Assembly (NCBI RefSeq): GCF_004342915.1
Contig: NZ_SLWL01000004.1
Location: 246,132-310,131 of the forward strand
Reading direction: 5' to 3'
DNA length: 64,000 bases
From: Camelimonas lactis
Lineage (GTDB): Bacteria > Pseudomonadota > Alphaproteobacteria > Rhizobiales > Beijerinckiaceae
Below are positions 56,208-64,000 of this stretch, one piece after another. The notes beneath the pieces were generated by a model. The model was not told where the DNA came from, ran no database searches, and saw only the letters and a list, made by a program, of their open reading frames with translations. The position numbers and the translations under genes are program-made. How positions within the stretch are numbered: the first letter of the stretch is position 1; each line of letters starts with the position of its first letter.

Positions 56208-57374
56208 ATGGATTTTGCGCTGACGCCAGAACAGGAAGCTATCCGCGACGCGGTCACGGACATCGCCAGCCGGTTTGACGACGCCTACTGGCTGGAGAAA
56301 GACAAGGCCGGCGGATTCCCGTTCGAGCTGCACAAGGCGTTCGCCGACGAAGGCTTCCTGGGGATCTGCATTCCCGAAGAATACGGCGGCTCCGGCCTCG
56401 GCATCACCGAGGCGGCGATCATGATGCAGGCCATCAGCCAGTCGGGCGCCGGCATGTCCGGCGCCTCGGCGGTGCACATGAACATCTTCGGCCTCAACCC
56501 GGTGGTGGTGTTCGGCACGGACGAACAGAAACGCCGCATGTTGCCGCCGCTGGTGCGCGGTGAGGAAAAGGCCTGCTTCATGGTGACCGAGCCGGACGCC
56601 GGCCTGAACACCACGCGGCTGAAAACCCGGGCCGAACGGCGCGGCGACCACTACATTCTCAGCGGCAAGAAAATCTGGATCTCGACCGCCCAGGTGGCCG
56701 AAAAGGCGCTGATCCTCGCCCGCACCACGCCGATCGAGGAGGTTCGCCGGCCCACCGACGGGCTCAGCCTGTTCTATACCGACGTCAACCGCGATTACGT
56801 CGAGATCCGCGAGATCGACAAGATGGGCCGCAAGGCCATCGACTCCAACCAGGTGTTCCTCGACGGCCTGCCCGTGCCGGCCGCCGATCTGATCGGCGAG
56901 GAGGGCAAGGGGTTCGACTACATCCTGCACGGCCTCAACCCCGAGCGCATCCTGATCGCCTCGGAGGCGATCGGCCTTGGCTTCGTCGCCCTGGAGCGGG
57001 CCACGGGCTATGCGAAGGAGCGGGTGGTGTTCGACCGGCCCATCGGCCAGAACCAGGCCATCCAGCATCCGCTGGCGGAAAGCTGGATGCAGCTTGAGGC
57101 GGCGCGGCTGATGACCATGAACGCCGCCTGGCGCTATGACAGCGGCCTCTCCTGCGGGGCGGAGGCCAACAGCGCCAAATATCTGGGCGCCGAGGCCGGC
57201 TTCAAGGCCTGCCAGACGGCGGTGATGACCCATGGCGGCTTCGGCTATGCCCGCGATTTCCATGTGGAGCGCTATCTGCGTGAGGTGATGATCCCGCGCA
57301 TCGCGCCGATCAGCCCGCAACTGATCCTGTGCTTCATCGCCGAAAAGGTGCTGGGGCTGCCGAAATCCTACTGA
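56208..57374 (+). CDS. Acyl-CoA dehydrogenase
   Basis: A 388-aa FAD enzyme introducing a 2,3-double bond into acyl-CoA. N-terminal helical domain; FMVTEPDAGLNTTRLKT and KKIWISTAQ for flavin/substrate binding; C-terminal GGFGYARDFHVERYLREVMIPRIAPIS. The position used for the base in short-chain enzymes (EGT) reads APIS; a Glu on the alternative helix (Glu246, GLNPERILIASEAIG), as in isovaleryl-CoA dehydrogenase, may serve instead. Same operon direction as the hydratase. Substrate not defined. Confidence 0.93.
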   Translation: MDFALTPEQEAIRDAVTDIASRFDDAYWLEKDKAGGFPFELHKAFADEGFLGICIPEEYGGSGLGITEAAIMMQAISQSGAGMSGASAVHMNIFGLNPVVVFGTDEQKRRMLPPLVRGEEKACFMVTEPDAGLNTTRLKTRAERRGDHYILSGKKIWISTAQVAEKALILARTTPIEEVRRPTDGLSLFYTDVNRDYVEIREIDKMGRKAIDSNQVFLDGLPVPAADLIGEEGKGFDYILHGLNPERILIASEAIGLGFVALERATGYAKERVVFDRPIGQNQAIQHPLAESWMQLEAARLMTMNAAWRYDSGLSCGAEANSAKYLGAEAGFKACQTAVMTHGGFGYARDFHVERYLREVMIPRIAPISPQLILCFIAEKVLGLPKSY

Positions 57375-57484
57375 CCGGGCGGCAGCGGCCTGCTTTTCGT
57401 GAAGGTCATGCGCCGGACAAAGGGCGGGGGCATCTCCTGTGAACAGCGGGCATGCTCCCGGGAGATGAAGAACAGGAGAACAGC

Positions 57485-58117
57485 GTGAGCCAGAAACCTG
57501 AAGTCACCCTCTATCACTGGCCCCACTCGCGTTCGGCCACCACACTGGAGCTGATCGAGGAGTTGGGCGCGCCCTACCTTCTCGAAGTGATCGACATCAC
57601 CAAAGGCGTGCAGAACGAGCCGGCGTTCCTGGCCATCAACCCCATGGGCAAGCTGCCGACGGTGAAGGTGGGCGATGCGGTCATCACTGAACAGGTGGCG
57701 ATCTTCATCTACCTGTCCGACCTGTTCCCCGAAGCGGGACTGACGCCGGCCATCGACGATCCCCTGCGCGGCCCGTGGCTGCGCTGGCTGGTGTATTACG
57801 CCGCCTGCTTTGAGCCGGCGATGATGGACAAGGCGCTGAAGCGCGAAGCGCCGCAGAAGATGTCCTCGCCCTACGGCAGTTTCGACCTGGTGATGGAGAC
57901 GGTGCGCGGGCAGATCGGCAAGGGCCGTTATTTCCTTGGCGAGCGCATGACCACCGCCGACGTGCTGTGGGCCTCGGCCCTGGGCTGGATGACCTCCTTC
58001 GGCGTGGTCGAGAAGACCCCCGCTATCGCCGGCTACCTGGAGCGCGTTGGCGATCGCCCCGGCGCCAGACGCGCCGCCGCGATCAACGAAAAGATTCTCG
58101 CCGCGCACGCCTCCTGA
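57485..58117 (+). CDS. Glutathione S-transferase family protein
   Basis: A 210-aa soluble GST. N-terminal thioredoxin-like domain (1-80: VTLYHWPHSRSATTLELIEEL, NPMGKLPTVKVGD, ITEQVAIFIYLSDLFP) and a helical C-terminal domain with MTTADVLWASALGWM. The start is GTG at 57485 with AGGAGAACAGC just before it. Catalytic residue likely Ser in the HSRS segment. Its place among acyl-CoA genes suggests handling of an electrophilic intermediate, but that is inference. Confidence 0.92.
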   Translation: MSQKPEVTLYHWPHSRSATTLELIEELGAPYLLEVIDITKGVQNEPAFLAINPMGKLPTVKVGDAVITEQVAIFIYLSDLFPEAGLTPAIDDPLRGPWLRWLVYYAACFEPAMMDKALKREAPQKMSSPYGSFDLVMETVRGQIGKGRYFLGERMTTADVLWASALGWMTSFGVVEKTPAIAGYLERVGDRPGARRAAAINEKILAAHAS

Positions 58118-58160
58118 CCCCTGCGCCACACCAGACCGCAACCTGTCTCACGGAACCATC

Positions 58161-59435
58161 ATGCCCATGCCCGCCCCGATCTCCGCCAGCGCCCTTGACC
58201 TGAAGGGGCTGATCCGCCCTGGCGATACGGTCGTCATCGGCCAGGGCACCGGAGAACCCACGGCGCTGACGGAAGCGCTGGCGGCGCAGGCGGGCGACAT
58301 CGGGCCGGTGCGGGTGTTTCTTGGCGCCCTGTTCTCACGCACTTTCGCGCCGGACGCCGCGCCCAACCTGTCGTTCACCGGCTATGGCGGCATCCAGCAG
58401 GCCGGCGCGCTGGCCCGCGCCCGCCGGCTCGATCCGGTGACCACCCATTACAGCCAGCTGCCTGGCCTGTTCGACAACGACTTCCAGCGCGCCGACGTGG
58501 TGATGATGCAGCTCAGCCCCGGCCCGGACGGCCGGGCGCCGTCGCTGGGGATGATTTCCGACTATCTGGCCGCCGCCGCCCGCAAGGCGCGGGTGGTGAT
58601 CGCCCAGCTTAACGGCCTTGCGCCCTGGACGTTCGGCGCGGAACTGCCCAACGACGTGCGCATCGACGTCTGCGTGGGCGATGACCGCGAGCCGGTAATC
58701 CTGGCGCCGGCGAAGGTGGGCCCGACCGAAGAAGCCATCGCCGCCCATGTCGCCGGGCTTGTGCCGGACGGCGCGGTGATCGAAATCGGCATCGGCGCCA
58801 TGCCGGACGCCATCCTGTCGGCGTTGAAGGGCCACCGCGACCTGGGCTTCCATTCCGGCATGATCAGCGACCGTACGGTGGATCTGATCGAAGCCGGCGT
58901 CATTACCAATGCGCTGAAGCCCTATGATACGGGAGCCTCGATCGCCGGCTGCCTGTTCGGCGGGCGGCGGCTGTTCGATTTCGCCCACGACAATCCGGCG
59001 TTGCAGATGCGGACGCCGGACTATACCCATGGCTTCGCGGCGCTGGCGCGGCTGCCGAAGTTCACCGCCCTCAACTCGGCGGTGGAGGTCGATCTCACCG
59101 GCCAGGTCAACGCCGAGGTTGTCGGGGGCGCCTATGTGGGCGCCATCGGCGGCCAGGTGGATTTCGTGCGCGGCGCCATGGCCGCGCCGGGCGGCCGTTC
59201 GATCATCGCCCTTCCGGCGACGGCGAAGGGCGGCGCGGTGAGCCGCATCGTGCCCGCCCTCTCCGGTCCGGTGACGACGGCGCGCGGCGACGCCGACACC
59301 TTCGTCACCGAGTTCGGCGTGGCCGAGTTGCGCGGCCAGTCGCTGGCGGAGCGGGCCCGGCGGATGATCGCCATCGCCCACCCGGATTTGCGCGACGGCC
59401 TGACGCGCGCCGCGCAGCCGCTGTTCCAGGGCTGA
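58161..59435 (+). CDS. Acetyl-CoA hydrolase / CoA-transferase family protein lacking the catalytic Glu
   Basis: A 424-aa protein of the 4-hydroxybutyrate CoA-transferase/acetyl-CoA hydrolase family. N-terminal GDTVVIGQGTGEPTALTEAL, then EIGIGAMPDAILSALKGH and the C-terminal GAYVGAIGGQVDFVRGA. The motif holding the active-site Glu in characterised members (HxEM followed by SDG) reads HSGMISDR here, with Gly233 in place of Glu, so the standard covalent-CoA mechanism is doubtful. Start at the first of two close ATGs (58161); 58167 is possible. Cytoplasmic. Confidence 0.88.
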   Translation: MPMPAPISASALDLKGLIRPGDTVVIGQGTGEPTALTEALAAQAGDIGPVRVFLGALFSRTFAPDAAPNLSFTGYGGIQQAGALARARRLDPVTTHYSQLPGLFDNDFQRADVVMMQLSPGPDGRAPSLGMISDYLAAAARKARVVIAQLNGLAPWTFGAELPNDVRIDVCVGDDREPVILAPAKVGPTEEAIAAHVAGLVPDGAVIEIGIGAMPDAILSALKGHRDLGFHSGMISDRTVDLIEAGVITNALKPYDTGASIAGCLFGGRRLFDFAHDNPALQMRTPDYTHGFAALARLPKFTALNSAVEVDLTGQVNAEVVGGAYVGAIGGQVDFVRGAMAAPGGRSIIALPATAKGGAVSRIVPALSGPVTTARGDADTFVTEFGVAELRGQSLAERARRMIAIAHPDLRDGLTRAAQPLFQG

Positions 59436-59520
59436 CGGCGCGCCACGGCGCCCGCCGCCCGGTTTACGCCTGGCGCTGGCCCCATTTTGTTTTCGTATCG
59501 AACCAACAGGACAAGACATC

Positions 59521-60672
59521 ATGAGCGGACCCCTCGCCGGCCTGCGCGTCGTAGAAATGGCCGGCATTGGCCCGGCCCCCATGGCGGCCATGCTGCTGGC
59601 CGACCTCGGCGCCACCGTCATTCGCATTGAACGCCAGGCGCCGACCGGTCTTGGCGTGCCGCGCCCGCCGAAATTCAACCTGCTGAACCGCAACCGCCAC
59701 TCGGCCTCCTTCGACCTGAAGAGCAAGGAAGGCATCGACGCGACGCTGGAGCTGATCGAACAGGCGGACGCGCTGATCGAAGGCTTTCGCCCCGGCACGA
59801 TGGAGCGTCTCGGCCTTGGCCCGGATGTCTGCCTCGCCCGCAATCCCAAACTCGTCTATGGCCGCATGACCGGCTGGGGCCAGGAAGGTCCGCTGGCCAA
59901 AATCGCCGGCCATGACATGAACTATCTCGGCCTTACCGGAGCCTTGGCCGCCATCGGCCGCAAGGATCAACTCCCCTCGCCGCCGCTGAACCTGGTCGCG
60001 GACTATGGCGGCGGCGCGCTGTACCTGGCGTTCGGCGTGGTGTCGGCCATCCTCTCGGCCCGCCAGACCGGCGAGGGCCAGGTGGTGGACACCGCCATGG
60101 TCGACGGCGCCGCCTCGCTGATGCTGTCAGCCTATGGCCTGCACGCCGCCGGCCTGTACAGCGACAAGCGCGGCGACAATATCCTCGACTCCGGCGCCCC
60201 CTGGTACGACGTCTATGAATGCGCCGATGGCGGGCTGCTGGCCGTCGCGCCCATCGAGCAGAAGTTCCGCGACGAATTCTACCAGATCCTCGGCATCAAC
60301 CGCGCCAGCCTCGGCGACGACGACGACAAGGCCAACTGGCCAGCCGTGCGCGAGGTGTTGACGGCGAAGATACGGGAAAAGACCCGCGCCGAATGGGAGA
60401 AGGCTTTCGAAGGCTCGGACGCCTGCGTCTCGCCGGTGCTGGACATGGCCGAAGCGCCCACGCATCCGCACATCGCGGCGCGCGGCACCTTTATCGAGAT
60501 CGACGGCGTCAGCCAGCCCGGCCCGGCGCCGCGCTTCAGCCGGACGGTTCCCGCAAAGCCGACCGGCCCCGAACTGCCTGGCGCCGGCACCGAAGCGGCG
60601 TTGGCCGAATGGGGTTTTTCGGCGGAGCGCATCGCCGACATGAAAGCGCGCGGCGTCGTCGGCAATCGCTGA
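59521..60672 (+). CDS. CaiB/BaiF family CoA-transferase (alpha-methylacyl-CoA racemase-like)
   Basis: A 383-aa family III CoA-transferase/racemase. LRVVEMAGIGPAPMAAMLLADLGA at the start, GRMTGWGQEGPLAKIAGHDMNYLGLTGAL with the His131-Asp132 pair matching His126-Asp127 of mycobacterial alpha-methylacyl-CoA racemase, and GEGQVVDTAMVDGAASLM. Epimerisation of 2-methyl-branched acyl-CoA esters is the likely activity, fitting breakdown of branched or sterol-like side chains; CoA transfer cannot be excluded. Last gene of the plus-strand acyl-CoA run. Confidence 0.93.
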   Translation: MSGPLAGLRVVEMAGIGPAPMAAMLLADLGATVIRIERQAPTGLGVPRPPKFNLLNRNRHSASFDLKSKEGIDATLELIEQADALIEGFRPGTMERLGLGPDVCLARNPKLVYGRMTGWGQEGPLAKIAGHDMNYLGLTGALAAIGRKDQLPSPPLNLVADYGGGALYLAFGVVSAILSARQTGEGQVVDTAMVDGAASLMLSAYGLHAAGLYSDKRGDNILDSGAPWYDVYECADGGLLAVAPIEQKFRDEFYQILGINRASLGDDDDKANWPAVREVLTAKIREKTRAEWEKAFEGSDACVSPVLDMAEAPTHPHIAARGTFIEIDGVSQPGPAPRFSRTVPAKPTGPELPGAGTEAALAEWGFSAERIADMKARGVVGNR

Positions 60673-60733
60673 CGCGCAGCGACGCCGCCCTTCCCCACGC
60701 GCCACGGCGCCCTGCCGGACAAAACTGCGCCAC

Positions 60734-60764
60734 GTCATGCCCGCGCCTGTCGCGGGCATCCACG
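60734..60764. repeat. REP-like palindrome, copy 3
   Basis: GTCATGCCCGCGCCTGT followed by CGCGGGCATCCACG, the best-formed copy of the element also at 2535-2560 and 35301-35332. The 384-base gap 60673-61056 otherwise has no supported gene. Confidence 0.75.
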
Positions 60765-61056
60765 CGGCGCACGTCTGCCAGATTGCAGATGATTGCAACG
60801 GCGTTATCGCAGGGGCTGCGCTGGTCAGGCCATGCCCTGGCGGGGTTTCGGCCCTGACGCCTGACGCCGGCAAGAGCTGGCGCTGGCAAGACCGACACCA
60901 GCAGGACGCGCGCCGGCAAGACTGCCGCCGTATCCGGCTTTGAGCCGCGCTTTGCAGGTATGGTCCGGGAACGCTATTGAAGCATTCCCGGAAATCTCCG
61001 GGCCGTGACGTCCGCCCTGTGGCAGGCTTCCAGGCCCGGAACGCGGCAAGGCGCCC

Positions 61057-62082
61057 ATGACAGAAGCCTCCCAAGACTCCGCGGCCTCCCAGGTTTCCCC
61101 TGCCTCCGCCGCCAGCCGCCAGGCTCCAGCCCGGCTCGATGTCGTCATCGTCAACTGGAACTCCGGCGCGCTGCTGGCTGACTGCCTGGATGCGCTGGGC
61201 CGCAGCACGATCGCCAGCGCCCTGCATGTGTTCGTCGTCGACAACGCCTCGCACGACAGTTCCTGGCGCGCGGCGGAGGGCGTGCGTCCGCTGCGCGTTA
61301 CACTGATCCGCAATGCGGACAATCGCGGGTTTGGCGCGGCCTGCAACCAGGCGGCGTTCGCGGGAAACGCTCCCTACGTCCTGTTTCTCAACCCGGACAC
61401 CCGCGTCTTTCCCGAAACGCTGGAGAAAGCGCTGGCGTTTATCACCAGCCCGTTCCAGGGCGGACCGCCGCCCGGGATCGCCGGGGTGCAACTTGTTGAC
61501 GACAGCGGCGAAGTTCAACGCACCTGCGCCAACGCGCCGTCGGCCGGTCGTCTGCTCGGCCGGGCGCTGGCCCTCGACAAGGTCGCGCCCCGACTGGTCA
61601 CGCCGCATTTCATGACGGAATGGGACCACCGCGACACCCGACCCGTGGCCCAGGTGATGGGCGCCTTCCTGCTTGTCGAACGCCCGCTGTTCCAGCAGCT
61701 CGGCGGCTTCGACGAGCGGTTCTTCGTTTATTACGAGGATCTGGATCTGTGCGTGCGCGCCGCAACCGCCGGACGCACGGTGGCCCACGACGCTGGCGCC
61801 CAGGTGTGGCACCAGGGCCAGGGAACGACCGCGCAGGTGAAGGACAGGCGCCTGTTCTATATCTGGCGCAGCGAGGTCCTGTTCGCGGCGAAGCACTATG
61901 GCCGGGCCGTGGCCTGGAGCCTGCTGGCGGCGCAATTACTGGCCCAAACACCGCTGCGCGTGGCCCAAACCCTGGCGCAGCGACGGCGGAGCGAATGGCG
62001 CCAGGTGCTGCGCGGCGCCGGCATGTTGCTGGGCGACCTGCCAACGCTTGCCGGGAAAATCAGGGACGCGGCGCGGCGCTGA
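61057..62082 (+). CDS. Family 2 glycosyltransferase (rhamnosyltransferase-like)
   Basis: A 341-aa GT2 enzyme, WbbL-like. GT-A domain from about residue 26: RLDVVIVNWNSGALLADCLDAL, VFVVDNASHDSS, NRGFGAACNQA, DxD-type FLNPDTRVF and GGFDERFFVYYEDLDLCVRA with the catalytic acid. The C-terminal part contains amphipathic helices that may touch the membrane. It transfers a sugar in O-antigen or exopolysaccharide assembly. ATG at 61057. Ends two bases from the end of the convergent next glycosyltransferase gene. Confidence 0.92.
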   Translation: MTEASQDSAASQVSPASAASRQAPARLDVVIVNWNSGALLADCLDALGRSTIASALHVFVVDNASHDSSWRAAEGVRPLRVTLIRNADNRGFGAACNQAAFAGNAPYVLFLNPDTRVFPETLEKALAFITSPFQGGPPPGIAGVQLVDDSGEVQRTCANAPSAGRLLGRALALDKVAPRLVTPHFMTEWDHRDTRPVAQVMGAFLLVERPLFQQLGGFDERFFVYYEDLDLCVRAATAGRTVAHDAGAQVWHQGQGTTAQVKDRRLFYIWRSEVLFAAKHYGRAVAWSLLAAQLLAQTPLRVAQTLAQRRRSEWRQVLRGAGMLLGDLPTLAGKIRDAARR

Positions 62083-62084
62083 GC

Positions 62085-63041
62085 TCAGTTTTCGGGCGCG
62101 TCAGCGGGCGGGCCGAGATGGCCGCGCAGACCGTCTGCGGCGGCCTTCAACAGCCGGCGGGCCACGGCAAGATCATAGCGCTGGTCACGCCAGTACAGCA
62201 GGCACTGGGCGGGCAGGTAGATCACCTGGCGGGCCCGGAAACCGCGCGGCAGGTGCCGAAGGCGCAATCCATAGACATTGTTGCGCACGTAGGTGGCCAT
62301 CCGGAACAGCTTCTGGCGCGGCATGCGCACGGCGCCAGCGCGGATTTGTCCCTCCCCCACCGTATGCGGCATGGTCTGGCGCGGATCAAGCCAGATGGAA
62401 AAACCGGCCGCCCACGCCCGGAAGCACCACTCCAGATCGACCGCATCTATGAAATAATCGTCCCGGAAGCCGCCAACCTGGCGAAACACAGCAATATCGA
62501 GAAGCGAGCCGGATGTGGCCAGAAAGTCCACTGGCGTCGCGCCTGCGGTCCCGTCCTCCCCGGCGCGCCGGAACACCCGTGGAGCCTTGTAGCTCTCACC
62601 CGTGGGCGTCACCATCAGCGGCCCGACGATGGCGGGGAACGCGCCCGCGAGCACCAGCTTCTCCCGCGTGGCGGCGAGCGCGGCGACCATCCCGGGCCCC
62701 GGCCGTGAATCCTGATCGAACAGGCAGATCGCCTCGAAGCCAGCCAGCGCGGCGGCGAGCGCAAGCAGGTTGAGCGCCGTGGCGATGCCAAAATTGACCG
62801 GAGATTCGATCAGTTCAACCCTCGGCGCCAGCGTCCGCAGCTCCTCCCGCAACGCGCCATCCAGCCGACCGTTCACGAACAGAAAAATACGCCCCACATC
62901 CGGCGCGACGGCATCGATCAGCCGGAGCAAACGATCTCGCTGCGGGCCAAACAACACAACGCCGGCTGCGATGCGTCCAGCCCCAGCCCCCATTCGCGCT
63001 CCCGTCGCGTTGCCTGCGTTCATGCCAGCCTGGGTCTTCAT
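62085..63041 (-). CDS. Family 2 glycosyltransferase
   Basis: A 318-aa GT2 enzyme of the RfbF-like rhamnosyltransferase group. IAAGVVLFGPQRDRLLRLIDA, SPVNFGIATALNLLALAAA, the DxD-type CLFDQDSRPGPGM, and GGFRDDYFIDAVDLEWCFRAWAAGF. The C-terminal third (LPRGFRARQVIYLPAQCLLYW) is hydrophobic. The ATG at 63041 is the first; two further in-frame Met codons (residues 7 and 17) are alternatives. Paired tail-to-tail with another GT2, so the two probably serve one surface polysaccharide but are transcribed separately. Confidence 0.9.
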   Translation of the reverse strand: MKTQAGMNAGNATGARMGAGAGRIAAGVVLFGPQRDRLLRLIDAVAPDVGRIFLFVNGRLDGALREELRTLAPRVELIESPVNFGIATALNLLALAAALAGFEAICLFDQDSRPGPGMVAALAATREKLVLAGAFPAIVGPLMVTPTGESYKAPRVFRRAGEDGTAGATPVDFLATSGSLLDIAVFRQVGGFRDDYFIDAVDLEWCFRAWAAGFSIWLDPRQTMPHTVGEGQIRAGAVRMPRQKLFRMATYVRNNVYGLRLRHLPRGFRARQVIYLPAQCLLYWRDQRYDLAVARRLLKAAADGLRGHLGPPADAPEN

Positions 63042-63078
63042 GAAAGCGCCATATCAGATCGGGCCGGCGCGCGCCGCT

Positions 63079-63474
63079 TCACCCCTCATACTGGGCGTCG
63101 CTCACATGTTCCAGCCAGGTCACCGCACTGCCATCCACCACTTCCTGAATGGCGGTATGGGTCATCGCAACGTGGGGCGCGGCCCCATGCCAATGTTTTT
63201 CTCCTGCAGGAAACCAGACAACGTCACCGGGGCGAAGCTCCTCCACCGGTCCCCCCTCACGCTGGGCGCGGCCAACGCCGGCGGTGACGATCAGCGTCTG
63301 TCCGGCCGGATGCGTGTGCCATGCGGTGCGCGCGCCTGGTTCGAAGGTAACGCTGGCGCCAGCGACACGCCCGGGGGCCTCCGCCGTGAACAGCGGATCG
63401 ACGCGCACGACGCCGGTAAACCATTCTCGTGGTCCCCGGGTCGACGCGTTGGCGCCGGCTCGCGTGATCTTCAT
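63079..63474 (-). CDS. Cupin-domain protein (carboxymuconolactone decarboxylase-associated type)
   Basis: A 131-aa single-domain cupin. [27 protein letters not shown] (first motif, metal His residues) and [26 protein letters not shown] (second) match the small (R)-mandelonitrile lyase / YhhW-unrelated cupin group common in Proteobacteria. The ATG at 63474 has GGGAGGACAGATC upstream. Cytoplasmic; function not known. Confidence 0.9.
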   Translation of the reverse strand: MKITRAGANASTRGPREWFTGVVRVDPLFTAEAPGRVAGASVTFEPGARTAWHTHPAGQTLIVTAGVGRAQREGGPVEELRPGDVVWFPAGEKHWHGAAPHVAMTHTAIQEVVDGSAVTWLEHVSDAQYEG

Positions 63475-63660
63475 GATCTGTCCTCCCCTGCAACACGTGG
63501 CTATCGGCCAAAGCTCTGGCGTGGATTGGCCAGCCCGCAAAAGCCCGCCGCGTCTCCAACTGATCGCCATTCCTGTGGAGTATATGTGGCGGCATGCCCA
63601 GCCGCGAGGTCCAATCTGACCGTTGGTCACACGCATGCGCATTGGCTTTGAAAAAGCAAA

Positions 63661-63690
63661 AACCCCCGTCCGCGTGGAGCGGACGGGGTT
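63661..63690 (-). terminator. Rho-independent terminator of the rRNA operon
   Basis: On the minus strand a GCGGACGGGG-type stem (arms CCCCGTCCGC / GCGGACGGGG, loop five bases) is followed by a T-rich tail (TTTTTGCTTTTT). It lies 11 bases after the tRNA 3' end. Confidence 0.9.
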
Positions 63691-63700
63691 TTAATTGTAT

Positions 63701-63777
<77 letters not shown>

Positions 63778-63844
63778 GCAATTGTTGGAAGCTTTGGGGG
63801 GCATCCCGGTTTATGGTTGCCATTTCCGCTTCGCTTCACGGGGC

Positions 63845-63859
63845 GGCTGCTCCACCCCG
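63845..63859. repeat. 15-base copy of the tRNA-fMet 5' part
   Basis: GGCTGCTCCACCCCG occurs here and inside the tRNA-fMet gene (63761-63775), 84 bases apart and in the same orientation, in the spacer between tRNA and 5S rRNA. It suggests a small duplication of the tRNA 5' end or a truncated relic. Confidence 0.55.
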
Positions 63860-63939
63860 GGTCGATTTTGAATGATTTGCCATTTCCCGGATGCAGGCCG
63901 GGAAGTTTTCATCGTGAGGAGTGTTATCTGTCATTTGCG

Positions 63940-64000
63940 GGCCCGGCGACGACCTACTCTCCCGGGTCTTGAGACACAGTACCATTGGCGCTGGGGAGTT
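63940..64000 (-). rRNA. rrf: 5S ribosomal RNA, 3' part (truncated by the window edge)
   Basis: On the minus strand the sequence runs AACTCCCCAGCGCCAATGGT, then ACTGTGTCTCAAGACCCGGG, then AGAGTAGGTCGTCGCCGGGC, the 3' half of a bacterial 5S rRNA. The 5' half lies beyond position 64000. Together with the tRNA-fMet it marks the end of an rRNA operon transcribed leftwards. Confidence 0.95.

Overview
The window is 64 kb of high-GC DNA from an alphaproteobacterium. The complete PhyR-NepR-EcfG general stress cassette, which is confined to Alphaproteobacteria, supports this. So does the order 5S rRNA then initiator tRNA at the end of an rRNA operon, and the assimilatory block DUF2849-cysI-cysH-DUF934-cysD-cysNC. 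The gene set looks like a Rhodospirillales-type chromosome, but the genus cannot be fixed from sequence alone. No phage, insertion sequence, CRISPR array or plasmid function was seen; the region reads as core and metabolic chromosome.

Layout. 0-10 kb: an SDR protein without the usual catalytic pair, a VOC protein, ThiD, a cytochrome c'/cytochrome b pair, an RND efflux pump (adaptor plus permease, no outer-membrane channel), a rhodanese and a BON-LysM protein. 10-22.4 kb: an almost complete sulfate-to-cysteine pathway. On the minus strand are Sbp-CysT-CysW-CysA uptake, then DUF2849, CysI, CysH, DUF934, CysD and CysNC; CysK is on the plus strand. 22.6-28.2 kb: a compact general-stress island with DUF883, PhyR, NepR, EcfG, a HisKA_2-type sensor and DUF1328. 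Four sites match the EcfG promoter pattern GGAAC-N16-CGTT (three exactly, one with a single mismatch). They lie in front of DUF883, phyR, nepR-ecfG and DUF1328. 28.2-35.5 kb: a giant indolepyruvate ferredoxin oxidoreductase-type enzyme, an FAH-family hydrolase, an asparaginase and an isolated Anbu proteasome-like peptidase.

35.5-60.7 kb is dominated by acyl-CoA chemistry: a MaoC hydratase with a divergent IclR regulator, two AMP-forming acyl-CoA ligases, a thiolase coupled to an HMG-CoA-synthase-like/DUF35 fusion, an SDR, an enoyl-CoA hydratase/isomerase, an acyl-CoA dehydrogenase, a GST, a CoA-transferase-like protein and a CaiB/BaiF enzyme. Three intergenic regions in this part carry the same 19-bp palindrome TGCGAAA-N5-TTTCGCA (one copy with a single mismatch), which suggests a shared acyl-CoA regulon. 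Between these genes sit a beta-lactamase-fold serine hydrolase, an ABC-F ATPase, two orphan ABC substrate-binding proteins, two small cupins (one near the window end), an HI0933-type flavoprotein and an MltB-type lytic transglycosylase. 61-64 kb: two convergent family 2 glycosyltransferases, the second cupin, and the 3' end of an rRNA operon (initiator tRNA-Met and a truncated 5S rRNA) on the minus strand.

The observations most worth a second look are the following. (1) The thiolase + (HMGS-like with Cys replaced by Gln)-DUF35 pair. (2) The shared TGCGAAA-N5-TTTCGCA operator. (3) The EcfG promoter set around the stress cassette and its sensor with an eroded ATP-binding domain. (4) Several enzymes whose family-defining catalytic residues are missing. 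(5) A dispersed REP-like palindrome and several short tandem repeats between genes.
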